From Bradyrhizobium iriomotense (GTDB lineage Bacteria > Pseudomonadota > Alphaproteobacteria > Rhizobiales > Xanthobacteraceae): 64,000 nt of DNA. Below the pieces are notes generated by a model, which searched no databases, was not told where the DNA came from, and worked only from the letters and a program-made list of their open reading frames with translations. The translations under genes and the position numbers were made by a program. Where the stretch lies: positions 248,001 through 312,000 of the forward strand of contig NZ_JAFCJZ010000005.1 of assembly GCF_018130765.1 (NCBI RefSeq), written 5' to 3'. Shown here one piece after another: positions 29,819 to 38,249 of this stretch; position 1 is the first letter of the stretch; every line of letters starts with the position of its first letter.

Positions 29819-31024
29819 TCAGGCCGGCTTGGCGTCGAAGGCCACCGCAGGATAGGGCTTGAAGTCGCGCACCATGACGAAGGAGCCCTGCGCTTGCAGG
29901 ATCGCTTCCTGGCGCGTGCCGCGGTGATCGGCGCCGGTGAAGGTCACCTTGCGGGCGCCGCCGACCGAAGCGTTGCTCAGCGTGTTGCCCGCCTCGACCA
30001 AATTGGCGCGCGTGATCGGCTTGCCGCTGTCGACCAGCGCACCGAAGATGCTGCCGAACAGCGCGGCATTGCTCCAGCCGTTGAGCCCGAACACGCCGAC
30101 TGGGTCGTTCGGATAGTACTTCGTCACCGCGTCACGATAGGCCTTGATCTCGGGTTCGGCGCTATCGACCGGCAGCAGCCACGAGGAGAAGTAGACGCCG
30201 TTGAGGAGATCGCCCGTCAGCTTGTAGGTCGCGGGATCGGCGGTGAAGAAGGGCGCAAACCACGTCATCTTGACGCCCTGGCGATCGGCCGCCTTCAGCG
30301 CAGCCGCGAGATTGGCATTGGAGCCGAACAGGATCGCCGCCTGCGCCTCGGAGTTGGCAACGCGGCGGATGTGCGGGGTGAAGTCGGTGGTCTTCACCTC
30401 GAACGGCACCGACTCCGCCGGCGTGAGCTTGTTGGCCTCCATGAAGAGATCGAAGCCGCGCTTGGCCGAGCGTCCGAGCTCGTCATTCTCCCACAGCAGC
30501 GCGATCTTCTTCAGCTTGAGATCGTTGACGGCGAACTCGGCATTGGAGGCCGCCGACCAGCCGTAATCGGGCAGCAGCGGAAAGATGTTCGGCTCGGCGA
30601 AAAACGCGCTGGCGCCGCCGATCGGCCCGATCATGGCGAGGCCGTTTTCCTTGGCATAGGGAATGACGGCGACATTGGTGGCGGTGCCCACCGCGGCCAC
30701 CAGTGCGAAGATGTGATTGTCCTCGACGAGACGCCGGACGGCGGCGACGCTGCGGGCGGGATCGTAGCCGTCGTCGAGCGTCACATAATTGATCTTCCAG
30801 CCCTTGATGCCGCCGGCCTCGTTGACACTCTTGAAATAGGCGTCCGCGGCGTGGGTCAGGATGGCGTAGAACGGGACCGGCCCGGTGACCGGGGTGAACC
30901 CGCCGATGGTGATGGTCTTGGCCGCGGCATCGACGCCGATCTCGTCGGCGAGGAGCGATGAGCCGGGATAGGCCGACGCCAGCGCGGCGGCGCCCGACAG
31001 CTTGAGAAAGTCACGCCTCTTCAT
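29819..31024 (-). CDS. ABC transporter solute-binding protein (LivK-like, type I periplasmic)
   Basis: A 401-residue periplasmic receptor. A Tat-type signal (MKRRDFLKLSGAAALASAYP) is followed by the family start ITIGGFTPVTGPVPFYAILT. The rest shows the two-lobe Peripla_BP_6 pattern (VTLDDGYDPARSVAAVRRLVEDN and KKIALLWENDELGRSAKRG). GGGGAGGGG precedes the ATG; the 25-residue upstream extension is rejected. It heads the unit that continues with SDR, dehydrogenase, LivHMGF and SMP-30 genes. The palindromic operator lies 70 nt upstream. Confidence 0.9.
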   Translation of the reverse strand: MKRRDFLKLSGAAALASAYPGSSLLADEIGVDAAAKTITIGGFTPVTGPVPFYAILTHAADAYFKSVNEAGGIKGWKINYVTLDDGYDPARSVAAVRRLVEDNHIFALVAAVGTATNVAVIPYAKENGLAMIGPIGGASAFFAEPNIFPLLPDYGWSAASNAEFAVNDLKLKKIALLWENDELGRSAKRGFDLFMEANKLTPAESVPFEVKTTDFTPHIRRVANSEAQAAILFGSNANLAAALKAADRQGVKMTWFAPFFTADPATYKLTGDLLNGVYFSSWLLPVDSAEPEIKAYRDAVTKYYPNDPVGVFGLNGWSNAALFGSIFGALVDSGKPITRANLVEAGNTLSNASVGGARKVTFTGADHRGTRQEAILQAQGSFVMVRDFKPYPAVAFDAKPA

Positions 31025-31093
31025 AGGCCCCTCCCCGATATTTGTTTTTCTCCGACAATCTTTAGAGCGCGGAACTTGGCTGGTCAAGAGAAA

Positions 31094-31106
31094 ATGCATT
31101 ATGCAT
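31094..31106. promoter_or_regulatory. Operator copy 1: ATGCATTATGCAT palindrome
   Basis: Perfect 13-bp palindrome with a central A/T, 70 nt upstream of the solute-binding protein start. It overlaps the last codons and TAA stop of the CitE-type lyase gene. Identical sequences lie before the lyase/regulator pair and before the CoA-ligase operon. It is the likely binding site of the GntR regulator at 32023-32706. The 14-nt core ATGCATTATGCATT is shared by all three copies. Confidence 0.75.
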
Positions 31107-31911
31107 TATGTCCAAGCGCGCCGGCCAGGATCAGCTCGGCGCGGCGGATGACCGGCGCATCGATCATCTTGCCGTCCAGCGCCACCGCGGCGCCGTTGGC
31201 ACCTTCGGCGACCTCCAGCACCCGACGGGCCCAGACGACTTCATCGGCCGTGGGCCGGAAGGCCTCGTTGACCAGCTCGACCTGGGCCGGATGGATGCAG
31301 AGCTTTGCGCCAAAGCCCAGCGCCTTGGCGCGGCCGACCGCCGCGCCGAAGGCCGCGGGATCCGTCCACGACGTCGTCACGCCGTCGATCGGCGGCGCCA
31401 ATCCGGCCAGCCGCGATTCCAGCACGATTTGCAGGCGAACCGGATCAAGCTCCTGTGCTGTCTCGGTCACGCCGGCATCGATGCCGAAGTCGAGATTGCC
31501 AAAGGCCAATTGCGAGACCAGCCCGCTCTTGCCGATACTCCGCAGCTCCGCGTAGCCCCTGACCGTCTCGATCAGCGCGATGACCTCGGAAGGCCGATCC
31601 AGGGATCCCACCAGGCGATTGAGCGCGCCGGGCTCGGCCTTCGGCAGCATCAACCTAGTCACGCCGGCGCGACGGATCATGTCCATGTCAGCAGCGAAGA
31701 ACGGAGTATCGGCTCCGTTCACGCGCACGATCGCATCGCCCCGCCCGCTCCACTGCGCGATGAAGCCGCGCGCCGCGCCCTTGTCGGCTGGCGCGACAGC
31801 ATCCTCGAGATCGAGGATGACCTGATGGGCGCCGCAGGCCGCCGCCTTATCGAACCGCTCGGGTCGGTTGGCCGGGACAAACAGGAAGGAGCGGGACAAA
31901 GCGCTGGACAT
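31099..31911 (-). CDS. CitE/HpcH-type CoA-ester lyase (malyl-/citramalyl-CoA lyase family)
   Basis: A 270-residue TIM-barrel lyase starting MSSALSRSFLFVPANRPERF. Conserved residues: Arg in FVPANRPERF, Glu/Asp in VILDLEDAVAP, Arg in IVRVNGADT, metal Glu in ALIETVRGY, metal Asp in FGNLDFGIDAG, and CIHPAQV near the C-terminus. Members cleave 3-hydroxy-acyl-CoA thioesters, for example malyl-CoA, beta-methylmalyl-CoA or citramalyl-CoA, to acetyl- or propionyl-CoA plus a 2-oxoacid. Exact substrate not decidable. It is transcribed alone, divergent from the regulator. Confidence 0.86.
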   Translation of the reverse strand: MSSALSRSFLFVPANRPERFDKAAACGAHQVILDLEDAVAPADKGAARGFIAQWSGRGDAIVRVNGADTPFFAADMDMIRRAGVTRLMLPKAEPGALNRLVGSLDRPSEVIALIETVRGYAELRSIGKSGLVSQLAFGNLDFGIDAGVTETAQELDPVRLQIVLESRLAGLAPPIDGVTTSWTDPAAFGAAVGRAKALGFGAKLCIHPAQVELVNEAFRPTADEVVWARRVLEVAEGANGAAVALDGKMIDAPVIRRAELILAGALGHNA

Positions 31912-31929
31912 TGGGTCTCAACCTCGATT

Positions 31930-31942
31930 ATGCATTATGCAT
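31930..31942. promoter_or_regulatory. Operator copy 2: ATGCATTATGCAT palindrome
   Basis: Second perfect copy, 18 nt upstream of the lyase start codon and about 80 nt upstream of the GntR gene start, in the divergent promoter region. The flanks extend the repeat (ATTATGCATTATGCATTATC). Its position suits autoregulation of the regulator together with control of the lyase. Confidence 0.78.
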
Positions 31943-32022
31943 TATCGTTTGTACTTCTATCCTCCCCGATGTGCCGCGTCTATGGTGGTCGCGGGCAAAT
32001 CAGGCGGGGGCAGCGGCATCCA

Positions 32023-32706
32023 ATGGAATATCGGACGAAAGAGGAGCAGGTCGCCGACTACCTCCGCGAGGGCATCATCTCGGGGCGGTTGCCGCGCGGC
32101 GCCCGGCTGAAGCAGACCGAGATCGCCCAGGAGCTCAAGATCAGCATCACGCCGGTTCGCGAGGCGCTGAAGCTGCTCGAGGCGGAAGGCTATCTCGCGA
32201 GCGACTCCTACCGCGGCGCGACCGTGGCGCCGTTCGACGTCGAGGCCTCCACCGAGATCCTGAAGCTGCGGATCACGCTCGAGACCCAGCTGGTCGAAAG
32301 CGCCGTGCGCAACATCACCGCCGAGGAGATCGCCGAGCTGCGCGAGTTGGCGCGGCAGTTCGAGGAGGCTGCACTCGCCAATGACAGCACGTCGGCGCGC
32401 GGCATCAACTACCGCTTCCATCGCCGCATGTACGATTTCGCGCGGCTGCCGAAGACGCTGCATTTCGTGCAGGTGCTGTGGGCGCAATATCCGTTCGACG
32501 TCATCAATCGCATCGGCGGCCGTGCCGTGCGCGCCGCCAAGGAGCACAACGAGCTCCTGAAGAACGTGATCGAGGGCGACGCCGCGAGCGCGATGCTGAC
32601 GATGCGGCAGCACATCGAGACCGGCTGGACCGAGTTGCGCAACAGCATGCCGGCGAGGTCCGAAAATCCCGTCAAATCGAAGAGCTCTGAGAAGGAGACG
32701 CTATGA
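32023..32706 (+). CDS. GntR-family (FadR/FCD subfamily) transcriptional regulator
   Basis: A 227-residue regulator starting MEYRTKEEQVADYLREGIIS. The N-terminal winged HTH contains the family signature LKQTEIAQELKISITPVREALKLLEAEGYL (in parts, residues about 26-56). The C-terminal all-helical FCD domain has three His typical of its metal/ligand site (NYRFHRRMY, AAKEHNELL, MRQHIETGW). FCD regulators usually sense organic acids. The gene is surrounded by three copies of the ATGCATTATGCAT palindrome, one directly upstream. Its stop overlaps the hydrolase start by 4 nt. Confidence 0.92.
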   Translation: MEYRTKEEQVADYLREGIISGRLPRGARLKQTEIAQELKISITPVREALKLLEAEGYLASDSYRGATVAPFDVEASTEILKLRITLETQLVESAVRNITAEEIAELRELARQFEEAALANDSTSARGINYRFHRRMYDFARLPKTLHFVQVLWAQYPFDVINRIGGRAVRAAKEHNELLKNVIEGDAASAMLTMRQHIETGWTELRNSMPARSENPVKSKSSEKETL

Positions 32707-33278
32707 AGCCGATGCTGCTCGTCATGGATATGCTGAACGACCTCGTCCACGAGAACGGCGCGGGCGCAAAGACATATGTCCCGCTGATGAAGGAGCGTGA
32801 CGTGCTCGGCCGCACCAGGGCGCTGATCGCGAAGGCGCGCGCCGCCGGTGCGCTGATCGGCTACGTCCGCGTCGGCTTCTCGCCCGACTACAGGGAATGC
32901 CCGCCCAATTCTCCGATCTTCTCCCGCGCCAAGGGCGCCGGCCTGTTCAAGCTCGGCACCTGGGGTACCGAGGTGCATCCCGATCTGAAGCCGGAGGCCG
33001 GCGATTTCGACATCGTCAAGCATCGGGTGAGCCCGTTCTACGGCACCTCGCTGGAGCCGATCCTGCGCGCCCATGGGGTGACCGATCTGATCCTCACCGG
33101 CGTCTCCACCAACGGCGTGGTCCACACCGGCGCGCGCGAAGCGCACGACCGCGACTATGCCTGCACGGTACTGGAAGACTGCTGCGCCGGCGGCACCACG
33201 GACGAGCACGACAGCGCACTGCGCTGCCTCGCCCGCTTTGCGGCGATCAAGAACAGCGCCGATGTGAGCTTTGGCTGA
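32703..33278 (+). CDS. Isochorismatase-fold hydrolase lacking the usual catalytic Cys
   Basis: A 191-residue isochorismatase-family protein. The conserved Asp is at residue 9 (LLVMDMLNDLV) and Lys at 106 (DIVKHRVSPF). At the nucleophile position, where amidases read GVxTxxCV, this protein reads GVSTNGVV, so Cys is replaced by Val139. True isochorismatases such as EntB also lack that Cys, so the fold may act on a vinyl ether or other bond, or the protein may bind without catalysis. It is co-translated with the GntR regulator, which ties it to the pathway. Confidence 0.83.
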   Translation: MKPMLLVMDMLNDLVHENGAGAKTYVPLMKERDVLGRTRALIAKARAAGALIGYVRVGFSPDYRECPPNSPIFSRAKGAGLFKLGTWGTEVHPDLKPEAGDFDIVKHRVSPFYGTSLEPILRAHGVTDLILTGVSTNGVVHTGAREAHDRDYACTVLEDCCAGGTTDEHDSALRCLARFAAIKNSADVSFG

Positions 33279-33284
33279 CGCTCT

Positions 33285-33437
33285 TCTTCCCTTCTCCCCC
33301 TGTGGGAGAAGGTGGCGCGAAGCGCCGGATGAGGGATTCGTTCCGCACACTCAACTGCGAGAGTCATGCGCGGAGAGAGACCCCTCACCCGGCTTTGCTT
33401 CGCAAAGCCACCCTCTCCCGCAAGGGGAGAGGGTGCA
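33285..33437. repeat. Long intergenic inverted repeat (palindromic element)
   Basis: Imperfect inverted repeat between convergent genes. The left arm (about 33290-33334, with CTCCCCCTGTGGGAGAAGG) and the right arm (about 33381-33432, with CTCTCCCGCAAGGGGAGAGG) fold back on each other and each also contains its own small hairpin. A GGCTTTGCTTCGCAAAGCC hairpin lies inside the right arm. Elements with this CTCTCCC/GGGAGAG character are, as I recall, very frequent in Bradyrhizobium and related genomes. Possible bidirectional terminator. Confidence 0.75.
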
Positions 33438-33452
33438 CTGCCAACGCGGCAC

Positions 33453-34469
33453 TCACGTCCCCAGCCATCGCGGATTGATCGCCTGCTGATAGGTGACGCC
33501 GCGCACGGCATCGCTGAACTTCAGCTCGAACTCGATATTGTGCGCGAACTGCTGCTCCGACAATGTCGGCGGTACCGAGACCGTCATGCGCTGATCCGAC
33601 ACCGTGTGCTTGATCAGCTCGACATTCGTCTGCTGAAAATATCTGTCATGCAGGAGCTGGCCGGCGGCCGCAGGGTCATTCCGGATCAGCTCTGATGCCC
33701 TGGTCATCCCGCGGACCAGCGATGCAGCGACCTCCGGGTTCCTGTCGAGAAAATCCGGCCGGCCGCACAGCACGGTGTAGAGAAAGTTCTCGATGCCAGG
33801 CACCTCGCCGTGCGACGGACGCGCCGCCCAGACCGCGAGGCCGTCTTCCACGGCCTGATTGTTCGCAGGCGCCGTCGTGTTGAAGCCGTCGATCTGGCCG
33901 GAGCGCAGCGCCAGATACATTTTGTCGAGCTTGACCACCGTGAGGCTGACGTCCTTCTCGGGATCGAGCCCGCCAAGCGACAGCAGATAGCGCCAGATCT
34001 TGTCGGTGCCGCTGCCGCGCCCGGAGATCGCGAGCGTCAGGCCCTTCATCCGCGCCATGCGCTCCTTCAGCGGCATCTCGGGCGCGAGACCGATCTTCTC
34101 CGCCGTCTTCCGGCTGACGACGGCATCGCTCGCATATTGCGACATCAGCGGCGCGAAGGCGTTGATCTTCTGGCCCTTGGCGACGGCCAGAATCACGTCG
34201 CTCATCACGAGACCGGCGACATCGACGCTGCCGCCGAGAATCGCCGCCATGCTATTGGTGCCGCTGCCGGTATCGATCAGCGTGACGTCGAGGCCGGCAT
34301 CCTTCATGAAGCCGGCCGCCGTCGCCACCAGCAGCGGCAGATAGGCGAAGGTGTAGCCGCCGATAGCAATTGTCACCGGTCTGCCTGCGCCCTGCGCCCG
34401 GCTTGGTGTGACCTCGCTGGCCAGCGCGGCTCCGGCCATACCACCCAGCATCATCCGACGCGTGATCAT
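33453..34469 (-). CDS. Nitrate/sulfonate/taurine-type ABC substrate-binding protein (SsuA/NMT1-like)
   Basis: A 338-residue exported receptor. Signal peptide with a twin-Arg start (MITRRMMLGGMAGAALASE), then IAIGGYTFAYLPLLVATAAGF, typical of the SsuA/TauA/NMT1 family, and the two-lobe pattern with GRGSGTDKIWRYLL. It is the last gene of the nine-gene unit that begins at 42795, 39 nt after the permease. It probably delivers a second substrate or an alternative form of the pathway compound; ligand unknown. Confidence 0.88.
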   Translation of the reverse strand: MITRRMMLGGMAGAALASEVTPSRAQGAGRPVTIAIGGYTFAYLPLLVATAAGFMKDAGLDVTLIDTGSGTNSMAAILGGSVDVAGLVMSDVILAVAKGQKINAFAPLMSQYASDAVVSRKTAEKIGLAPEMPLKERMARMKGLTLAISGRGSGTDKIWRYLLSLGGLDPEKDVSLTVVKLDKMYLALRSGQIDGFNTTAPANNQAVEDGLAVWAARPSHGEVPGIENFLYTVLCGRPDFLDRNPEVAASLVRGMTRASELIRNDPAAAGQLLHDRYFQQTNVELIKHTVSDQRMTVSVPPTLSEQQFAHNIEFELKFSDAVRGVTYQQAINPRWLGT

Positions 34470-34508
34470 GATGTCCTCCCTCGTCTTGTTATTGTGACCG
34501 TCTCCCTG

Positions 34509-35300
34509 TCAGCGCCAGCGGAAGATCCAGCTCTCCAGCCGTCCGAGCGCTTCGTTCAACAGCGTGGTGACGAGCATCAGCGCGAACAGCGCGGCGAACA
34601 CCCCGGCGGTGTCGAGCTGCCCCGCCGAGTTCTGCGTGAGGTAGCCAATGCCGGCATTGGACGCCATCATCTCGGCCGCGACCGCGCCGACGAAGCCGTA
34701 GGGCAGACCGAGCTTCAAGCCGGTGAACAGCCACGGCAGCGCCGACGGAAAGATCACCATGCGCTGGACTGCGAATTTGCCTCCGCCCATGGTGCGGAGC
34801 GCATCGACCATCTTCTGGTCGACCTCCCGCACGCCGCGCAGGGTCGAGAAGAACACCAGGAAGAAGACGCTGATCGCGGCCAGCACGATCTTCGGCGCGA
34901 GCCCGATGCCGAACCACATGATGAAGAGCGGCGCGAGCGCGACCTTGGGCACGCCGTACACCGCCGTGACGAACGGATCGACCGTGCGATGCAGGGTGTC
35001 GCTCGCGCCGACCAGCAGCGCGAGCAGCACGCCCGCCGTCGCCCCCAGCACGAAGCCCGCGAACGTTTCCTTGAAGGTGATCATCAGGTGATAGCCGAGC
35101 TGGCCGCTCGCCGTCCATGTCACCAGTGTTTTGAACACGGCGGCCGGGCTGCTGACCCAGAACGGATCGAGCAGCGGGCCCGATGCGACCTGCCACGCTG
35201 CCAGCATCGCAACCAGGAAGATCGCGCGATAGAGCCACACGCGGCTGGATGAGTTCAGCGCCGGTTCGCCCTGCGCCTCGGACAGTGCCTGCGTGCTCAT
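34509..35300 (-). CDS. ABC permease (SsuC/TauC-like)
   Basis: Inner-membrane permease of 263 residues with six helices. Family blocks are FKETFAGFVLGATAGVLLALLVG and the EAA-type loop region around LRTMGGGKFAVQRMVIFPSALPW, followed by GLKLGLPYGFVGAVAAEM. Start ATG at 35300 overlaps the stop of the ATPase gene by 4 nt. The longer open frame into that gene is a shadow. Works with the adjacent SsuB-like ATPase and SsuA-like receptor. Confidence 0.9.
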   Translation of the reverse strand: MSTQALSEAQGEPALNSSSRVWLYRAIFLVAMLAAWQVASGPLLDPFWVSSPAAVFKTLVTWTASGQLGYHLMITFKETFAGFVLGATAGVLLALLVGASDTLHRTVDPFVTAVYGVPKVALAPLFIMWFGIGLAPKIVLAAISVFFLVFFSTLRGVREVDQKMVDALRTMGGGKFAVQRMVIFPSALPWLFTGLKLGLPYGFVGAVAAEMMASNAGIGYLTQNSAGQLDTAGVFAALFALMLVTTLLNEALGRLESWIFRWR

Positions 35301-36124
35301 GACGGCCGCCTCACTGGCGCTTCCAGGGCCGCCCAGAGCCGCCGGTAATGCTCCTCGAATGCGGGATGGAATCGCACCTCGTGCACCTCGCGCGGCCTCG
35401 GGATGGCTATCGACTCGTCGAGCCTGATCTGGCAGGGGCGCGGCGAGAACACCAGAACACGGTCCGCAAGTGTAATCGCCTCCACGATGTCGTGAGTCAC
35501 GAACACCACCGTCTTGCGCCGCGCCGACCATAATTTCAGAAGCTCTGCCTGAAGCACCAGCTTGAGCTGGGCGTCGAGCGGCCCAAACGGTTCGTCCATC
35601 AGCAGCACCGGCGGATCGTAGATCAGCGTGCGGGCCAGCATCGCGCGCTTGCGCATGCCGCCGGAAAGCTGGCTCGGATAATGTCGCTCGAAACCCTCGA
35701 GGCCCACCTGTGCGATCAAGTCGCGCACGCGCGCGGCTATCTCGGGACGATCGACATTGCGCAGCTCCAGCGGAACGGCAACGTTCTGCTCGACCGTCCG
35801 CCACGGCAGCAGACTGTCATGCTGCGTGAGATAGCCGATCCCGGTGTTGACCGCGGCAACCGGTGCGCCCTGACACAGCACAGCTCCCGCGCTCGGCCGA
35901 TCGAGGCCGGCAAGCAAGTTCAGCACGGTCGATTTGCCCGATCCGCTCGGACCGACAATGGCGAGAAACTCCCCATTGTTCAGAGAGAAGTTCAATCCGC
36001 TGAGAACGTCGACCCGGCCATTGCGTGAGCTGAAGGTTTTGCCGACGCCGCGCAGCTCGACCGCGGGCATGCACTCTGCCTCGCATCCTTGCGCAGGGAC
36101 AACAGACAGGTGCGCCGATCTCAT
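35297..36124 (-). CDS. ABC transporter ATPase (SsuB/TauB-like)
   Basis: ATP-binding subunit of 275 residues. Walker A GPSGSGKST near residue 58, Q-loop LTQHDSLLPWRTVEQNV, signature LSGGMRKRAMLAR, Walker B VLLMDEPFGPLDA and switch His in VFVTHDIVEA. The FGPLDA segment is characteristic of the nitrate/taurine ATPases. GGGGAGGTCAAGG precedes the ATG, giving a strong ribosome-binding site. 59 nt after the FAS1-like hydratase gene in the same operon. Confidence 0.91.
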   Translation of the reverse strand: MRSAHLSVVPAQGCEAECMPAVELRGVGKTFSSRNGRVDVLSGLNFSLNNGEFLAIVGPSGSGKSTVLNLLAGLDRPSAGAVLCQGAPVAAVNTGIGYLTQHDSLLPWRTVEQNVAVPLELRNVDRPEIAARVRDLIAQVGLEGFERHYPSQLSGGMRKRAMLARTLIYDPPVLLMDEPFGPLDAQLKLVLQAELLKLWSARRKTVVFVTHDIVEAITLADRVLVFSPRPCQIRLDESIAIPRPREVHEVRFHPAFEEHYRRLWAALEAPVRRPS

Positions 36125-36183
36125 CGCCTTGACCTCCCCTGCACTCTTTTCTTTTTATGACCGACCCGCTCCGGAAGCGGCTT

Positions 36184-37035
36184 TCAGACCTGTGCGGCTG
36201 CCCGCATCGCAAGCGCGCCGTCGGGGCCGCTGGCCCAGAGATCCAGCGCGCTCGCATCGCCCTTGCCTTCCAGCCTGAACGCCGAGCTCACGAACAGCGG
36301 CGAGACGCCCCTGAATTCGAACGACTTGAGCGGCTTTCCGGCATGCCGTTCCGCAAACCCCTGCAGCAGCGCCGCCGTCAGAGGCCCATGCACGACAAGA
36401 TCGGGATAGTTTTCCTCGGCCTGCGCATAGGCCTGGTCGTAGTGGATGCGATGCCCGTTCGACGTCAGCGACGAATAGCGGAACAGGAGCACCGTATCGG
36501 GCCGGAATTCCTCCGACCATGTGGCCTCCTGCGGCGCGGGCGTGGCCGCAGGCGCTGGCGATCCCGGCGCTGCCGCCTCGCGATAGACGATGTCCTGCTC
36601 CTCGGTGATGCACACCGCGCCGTCGCAGGAGATGCTGTGGCTGACAGTCACGAACACCAGCTGCCCCGCACGGCCTGACTTGGCCTCGACCTTGAGAATG
36701 GTGCTTTCGCGCACGCCTTCGCCGCCAATGGTCAACGGCTTGTGATAAGTGAGCCGCCCGCCGGCCCACATGCGGCGCGGCAGCGATACCGGCGGCAGAA
36801 ATCCGCCGCGCTTGGGATGGCCGTCCGTTCCGAGTTCATGGCGTGGTACGAAGCGATTGAAGAAGATCCAGTGCCATCCCGGCGGCAACGGTCCGCCCGC
36901 CGCATGATGTCCCTCGATGCCGAGCGTGGCGCCGAGGGCCGCGACACGGTCGGGCGCGATCTGCTCCCGGATCGTCTCCTTGCGACCGACCCAGGCCTGC
37001 CAGTCTTCTCCCGTCGGCGCTTGCCTCTCGCTCAT
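36184..37035 (-). CDS. FAS1-like/HTD2-type hot-dog hydratase (mesaconyl-C4-CoA hydratase-like)
   Basis: A 283-residue double hot-dog protein. The N-terminal FAS1-like dehydratase domain (GHHAAGGPLPPGWHWIFF, then LPRRMWAGGRLTYHKPL) is followed by a hydratase domain with the motif TSNGHRIHYDQAYAQ and the VHGPLTAALL block. The closest functional models known to me are mesaconyl-C4-CoA hydratase and itaconyl-CoA hydratase, which hydrate C5-dicarboxyl-CoA esters. Substrate is inferred from the neighbours (CoA-transferases, lyase). ATG at 37035 is preferred over GTG 37038 by GGAG spacing. Confidence 0.82.
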   Translation of the reverse strand: MSERQAPTGEDWQAWVGRKETIREQIAPDRVAALGATLGIEGHHAAGGPLPPGWHWIFFNRFVPRHELGTDGHPKRGGFLPPVSLPRRMWAGGRLTYHKPLTIGGEGVRESTILKVEAKSGRAGQLVFVTVSHSISCDGAVCITEEQDIVYREAAAPGSPAPAATPAPQEATWSEEFRPDTVLLFRYSSLTSNGHRIHYDQAYAQAEENYPDLVVHGPLTAALLQGFAERHAGKPLKSFEFRGVSPLFVSSAFRLEGKGDASALDLWASGPDGALAMRAAAQV

Positions 37036-37058
37036 CACGGCAACTCCACTTCAAGCGG

Positions 37059-38249
37059 TCAATAAATCACCTGCTGATCCACCAGGCTCTGGCGTTCCTC
37101 GCGGCCGAGGCCGAGCAGCTCACCGAACACGTAATCCTCGTCTTCGCCGAGGCGCGGCGTGCCGCGCGACATGCCGACCTCGGACCGCGAGAAACGGATC
37201 GGCGCCTTCAGCGCCGCGCGGCTGTGGCCGGCCGTATCCTCGACATCGACGACCGTTCCGCGCGCGCGCAGATGCCGGTCATGCGCAATGTCCTCCATGT
37301 TGCAGGACACGTGTGCCGCGATCCCGGCAAGCTGCAACATGCGCTCGGCCTCGCCGGCCTCGCAGGTCATGGTCCAATGCTCGATTTCGCCGTGCAGCGG
37401 CCGCCGGTGTTCGTGCCGGCTTGCGGCGCTCTGAAATCGCGGATCGGCCAGAAGATGCGGTGCATCCATCAGCTTCACCAACGCCTGCCATTCGTCGTCG
37501 GAGCGCACCGCGATGGTCAGCCAGCGGTCTTCGTCGCGGGTCCGGAACACGCCGTGCGGCGCCATCCGCGGATGATCATTGCCGATCCGTGTCGGGCTTC
37601 CGCCAGCCGCGGCGAACAGCAGCGCCTCGCCGACCAGCGAGCAGGCAACCTCGCGTGCGCTCACATCGACATGGCCGCCGCGCCCGGTGCGGCGAAGGCG
37701 ATACACCGCAGCCACCGCCGCCATCGCCGCGTTCATGCCGACGCTGTGGTCCATCACATGCCGCATCTCGACCGGCGGGCCGTCCTCGTAACCCGTGAGA
37801 TAGCCGAGCGCGCCCCAGGCCCCGAACAGCGGCGCATAGCCGGCAAAATGCGAATCCGGGCCGCTTTGGCCTGACGAGGACACGGACACCATCACCACCG
37901 ACGGCTTCAGTGCGGCCAGCGCGGCATAGCCGAGCCCGAGCCGTTCCATCACGCCGGGCCGAAAACTTTCGCAGACGAGATCGCTTGCGCCGACGAGCTT
38001 CCTGGCCAGCGCGACGCCCCTGGCGTCCTTCAGATTGATGCGCACCGAGAGCTTGTTGGACGCGACCTGATCGAAGCTCGCCGGCCCCATCCGGCCATAG
38101 ACCGGATGCGGCTTGCGGAAGATGTCCGGTCGCGCCGCGCTCTCGACCTTGATGCACTCCGCACCGAGCTGCGACAGGATGTGCGTGCAGAACGGCCCCG
38201 CCGCATGCAGCGTGAAGTCGGCGATACGAACTCCGGCTAGCGGTTTCAT
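37059..38249 (-). CDS. CaiB/BaiF class III CoA-transferase, active-site Asp replaced by Glu
   Basis: A 396-residue family III CoA-transferase starting MKPLAGVRIADFTLHAAGPF. Class blocks GAECIKVESAARPDIFR, KLSVRINLKDARG, ESFRPGVMERLGLGY and SGQSGPDSHFAGYAPLF are present. At the catalytic site, formyl-CoA transferase has VDVSMQD whereas this protein has VDVSARE, placing Glu200 where the acyl-accepting Asp is expected. Translation is coupled to the next CoA-transferase gene upstream (4-nt overlap), so the two may form a heteromer as in BbsEF or SmtAB. Confidence 0.85.
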   Translation of the reverse strand: MKPLAGVRIADFTLHAAGPFCTHILSQLGAECIKVESAARPDIFRKPHPVYGRMGPASFDQVASNKLSVRINLKDARGVALARKLVGASDLVCESFRPGVMERLGLGYAALAALKPSVVMVSVSSSGQSGPDSHFAGYAPLFGAWGALGYLTGYEDGPPVEMRHVMDHSVGMNAAMAAVAAVYRLRRTGRGGHVDVSAREVACSLVGEALLFAAAGGSPTRIGNDHPRMAPHGVFRTRDEDRWLTIAVRSDDEWQALVKLMDAPHLLADPRFQSAASRHEHRRPLHGEIEHWTMTCEAGEAERMLQLAGIAAHVSCNMEDIAHDRHLRARGTVVDVEDTAGHSRAALKAPIRFSRSEVGMSRGTPRLGEDEDYVFGELLGLGREERQSLVDQQVIY

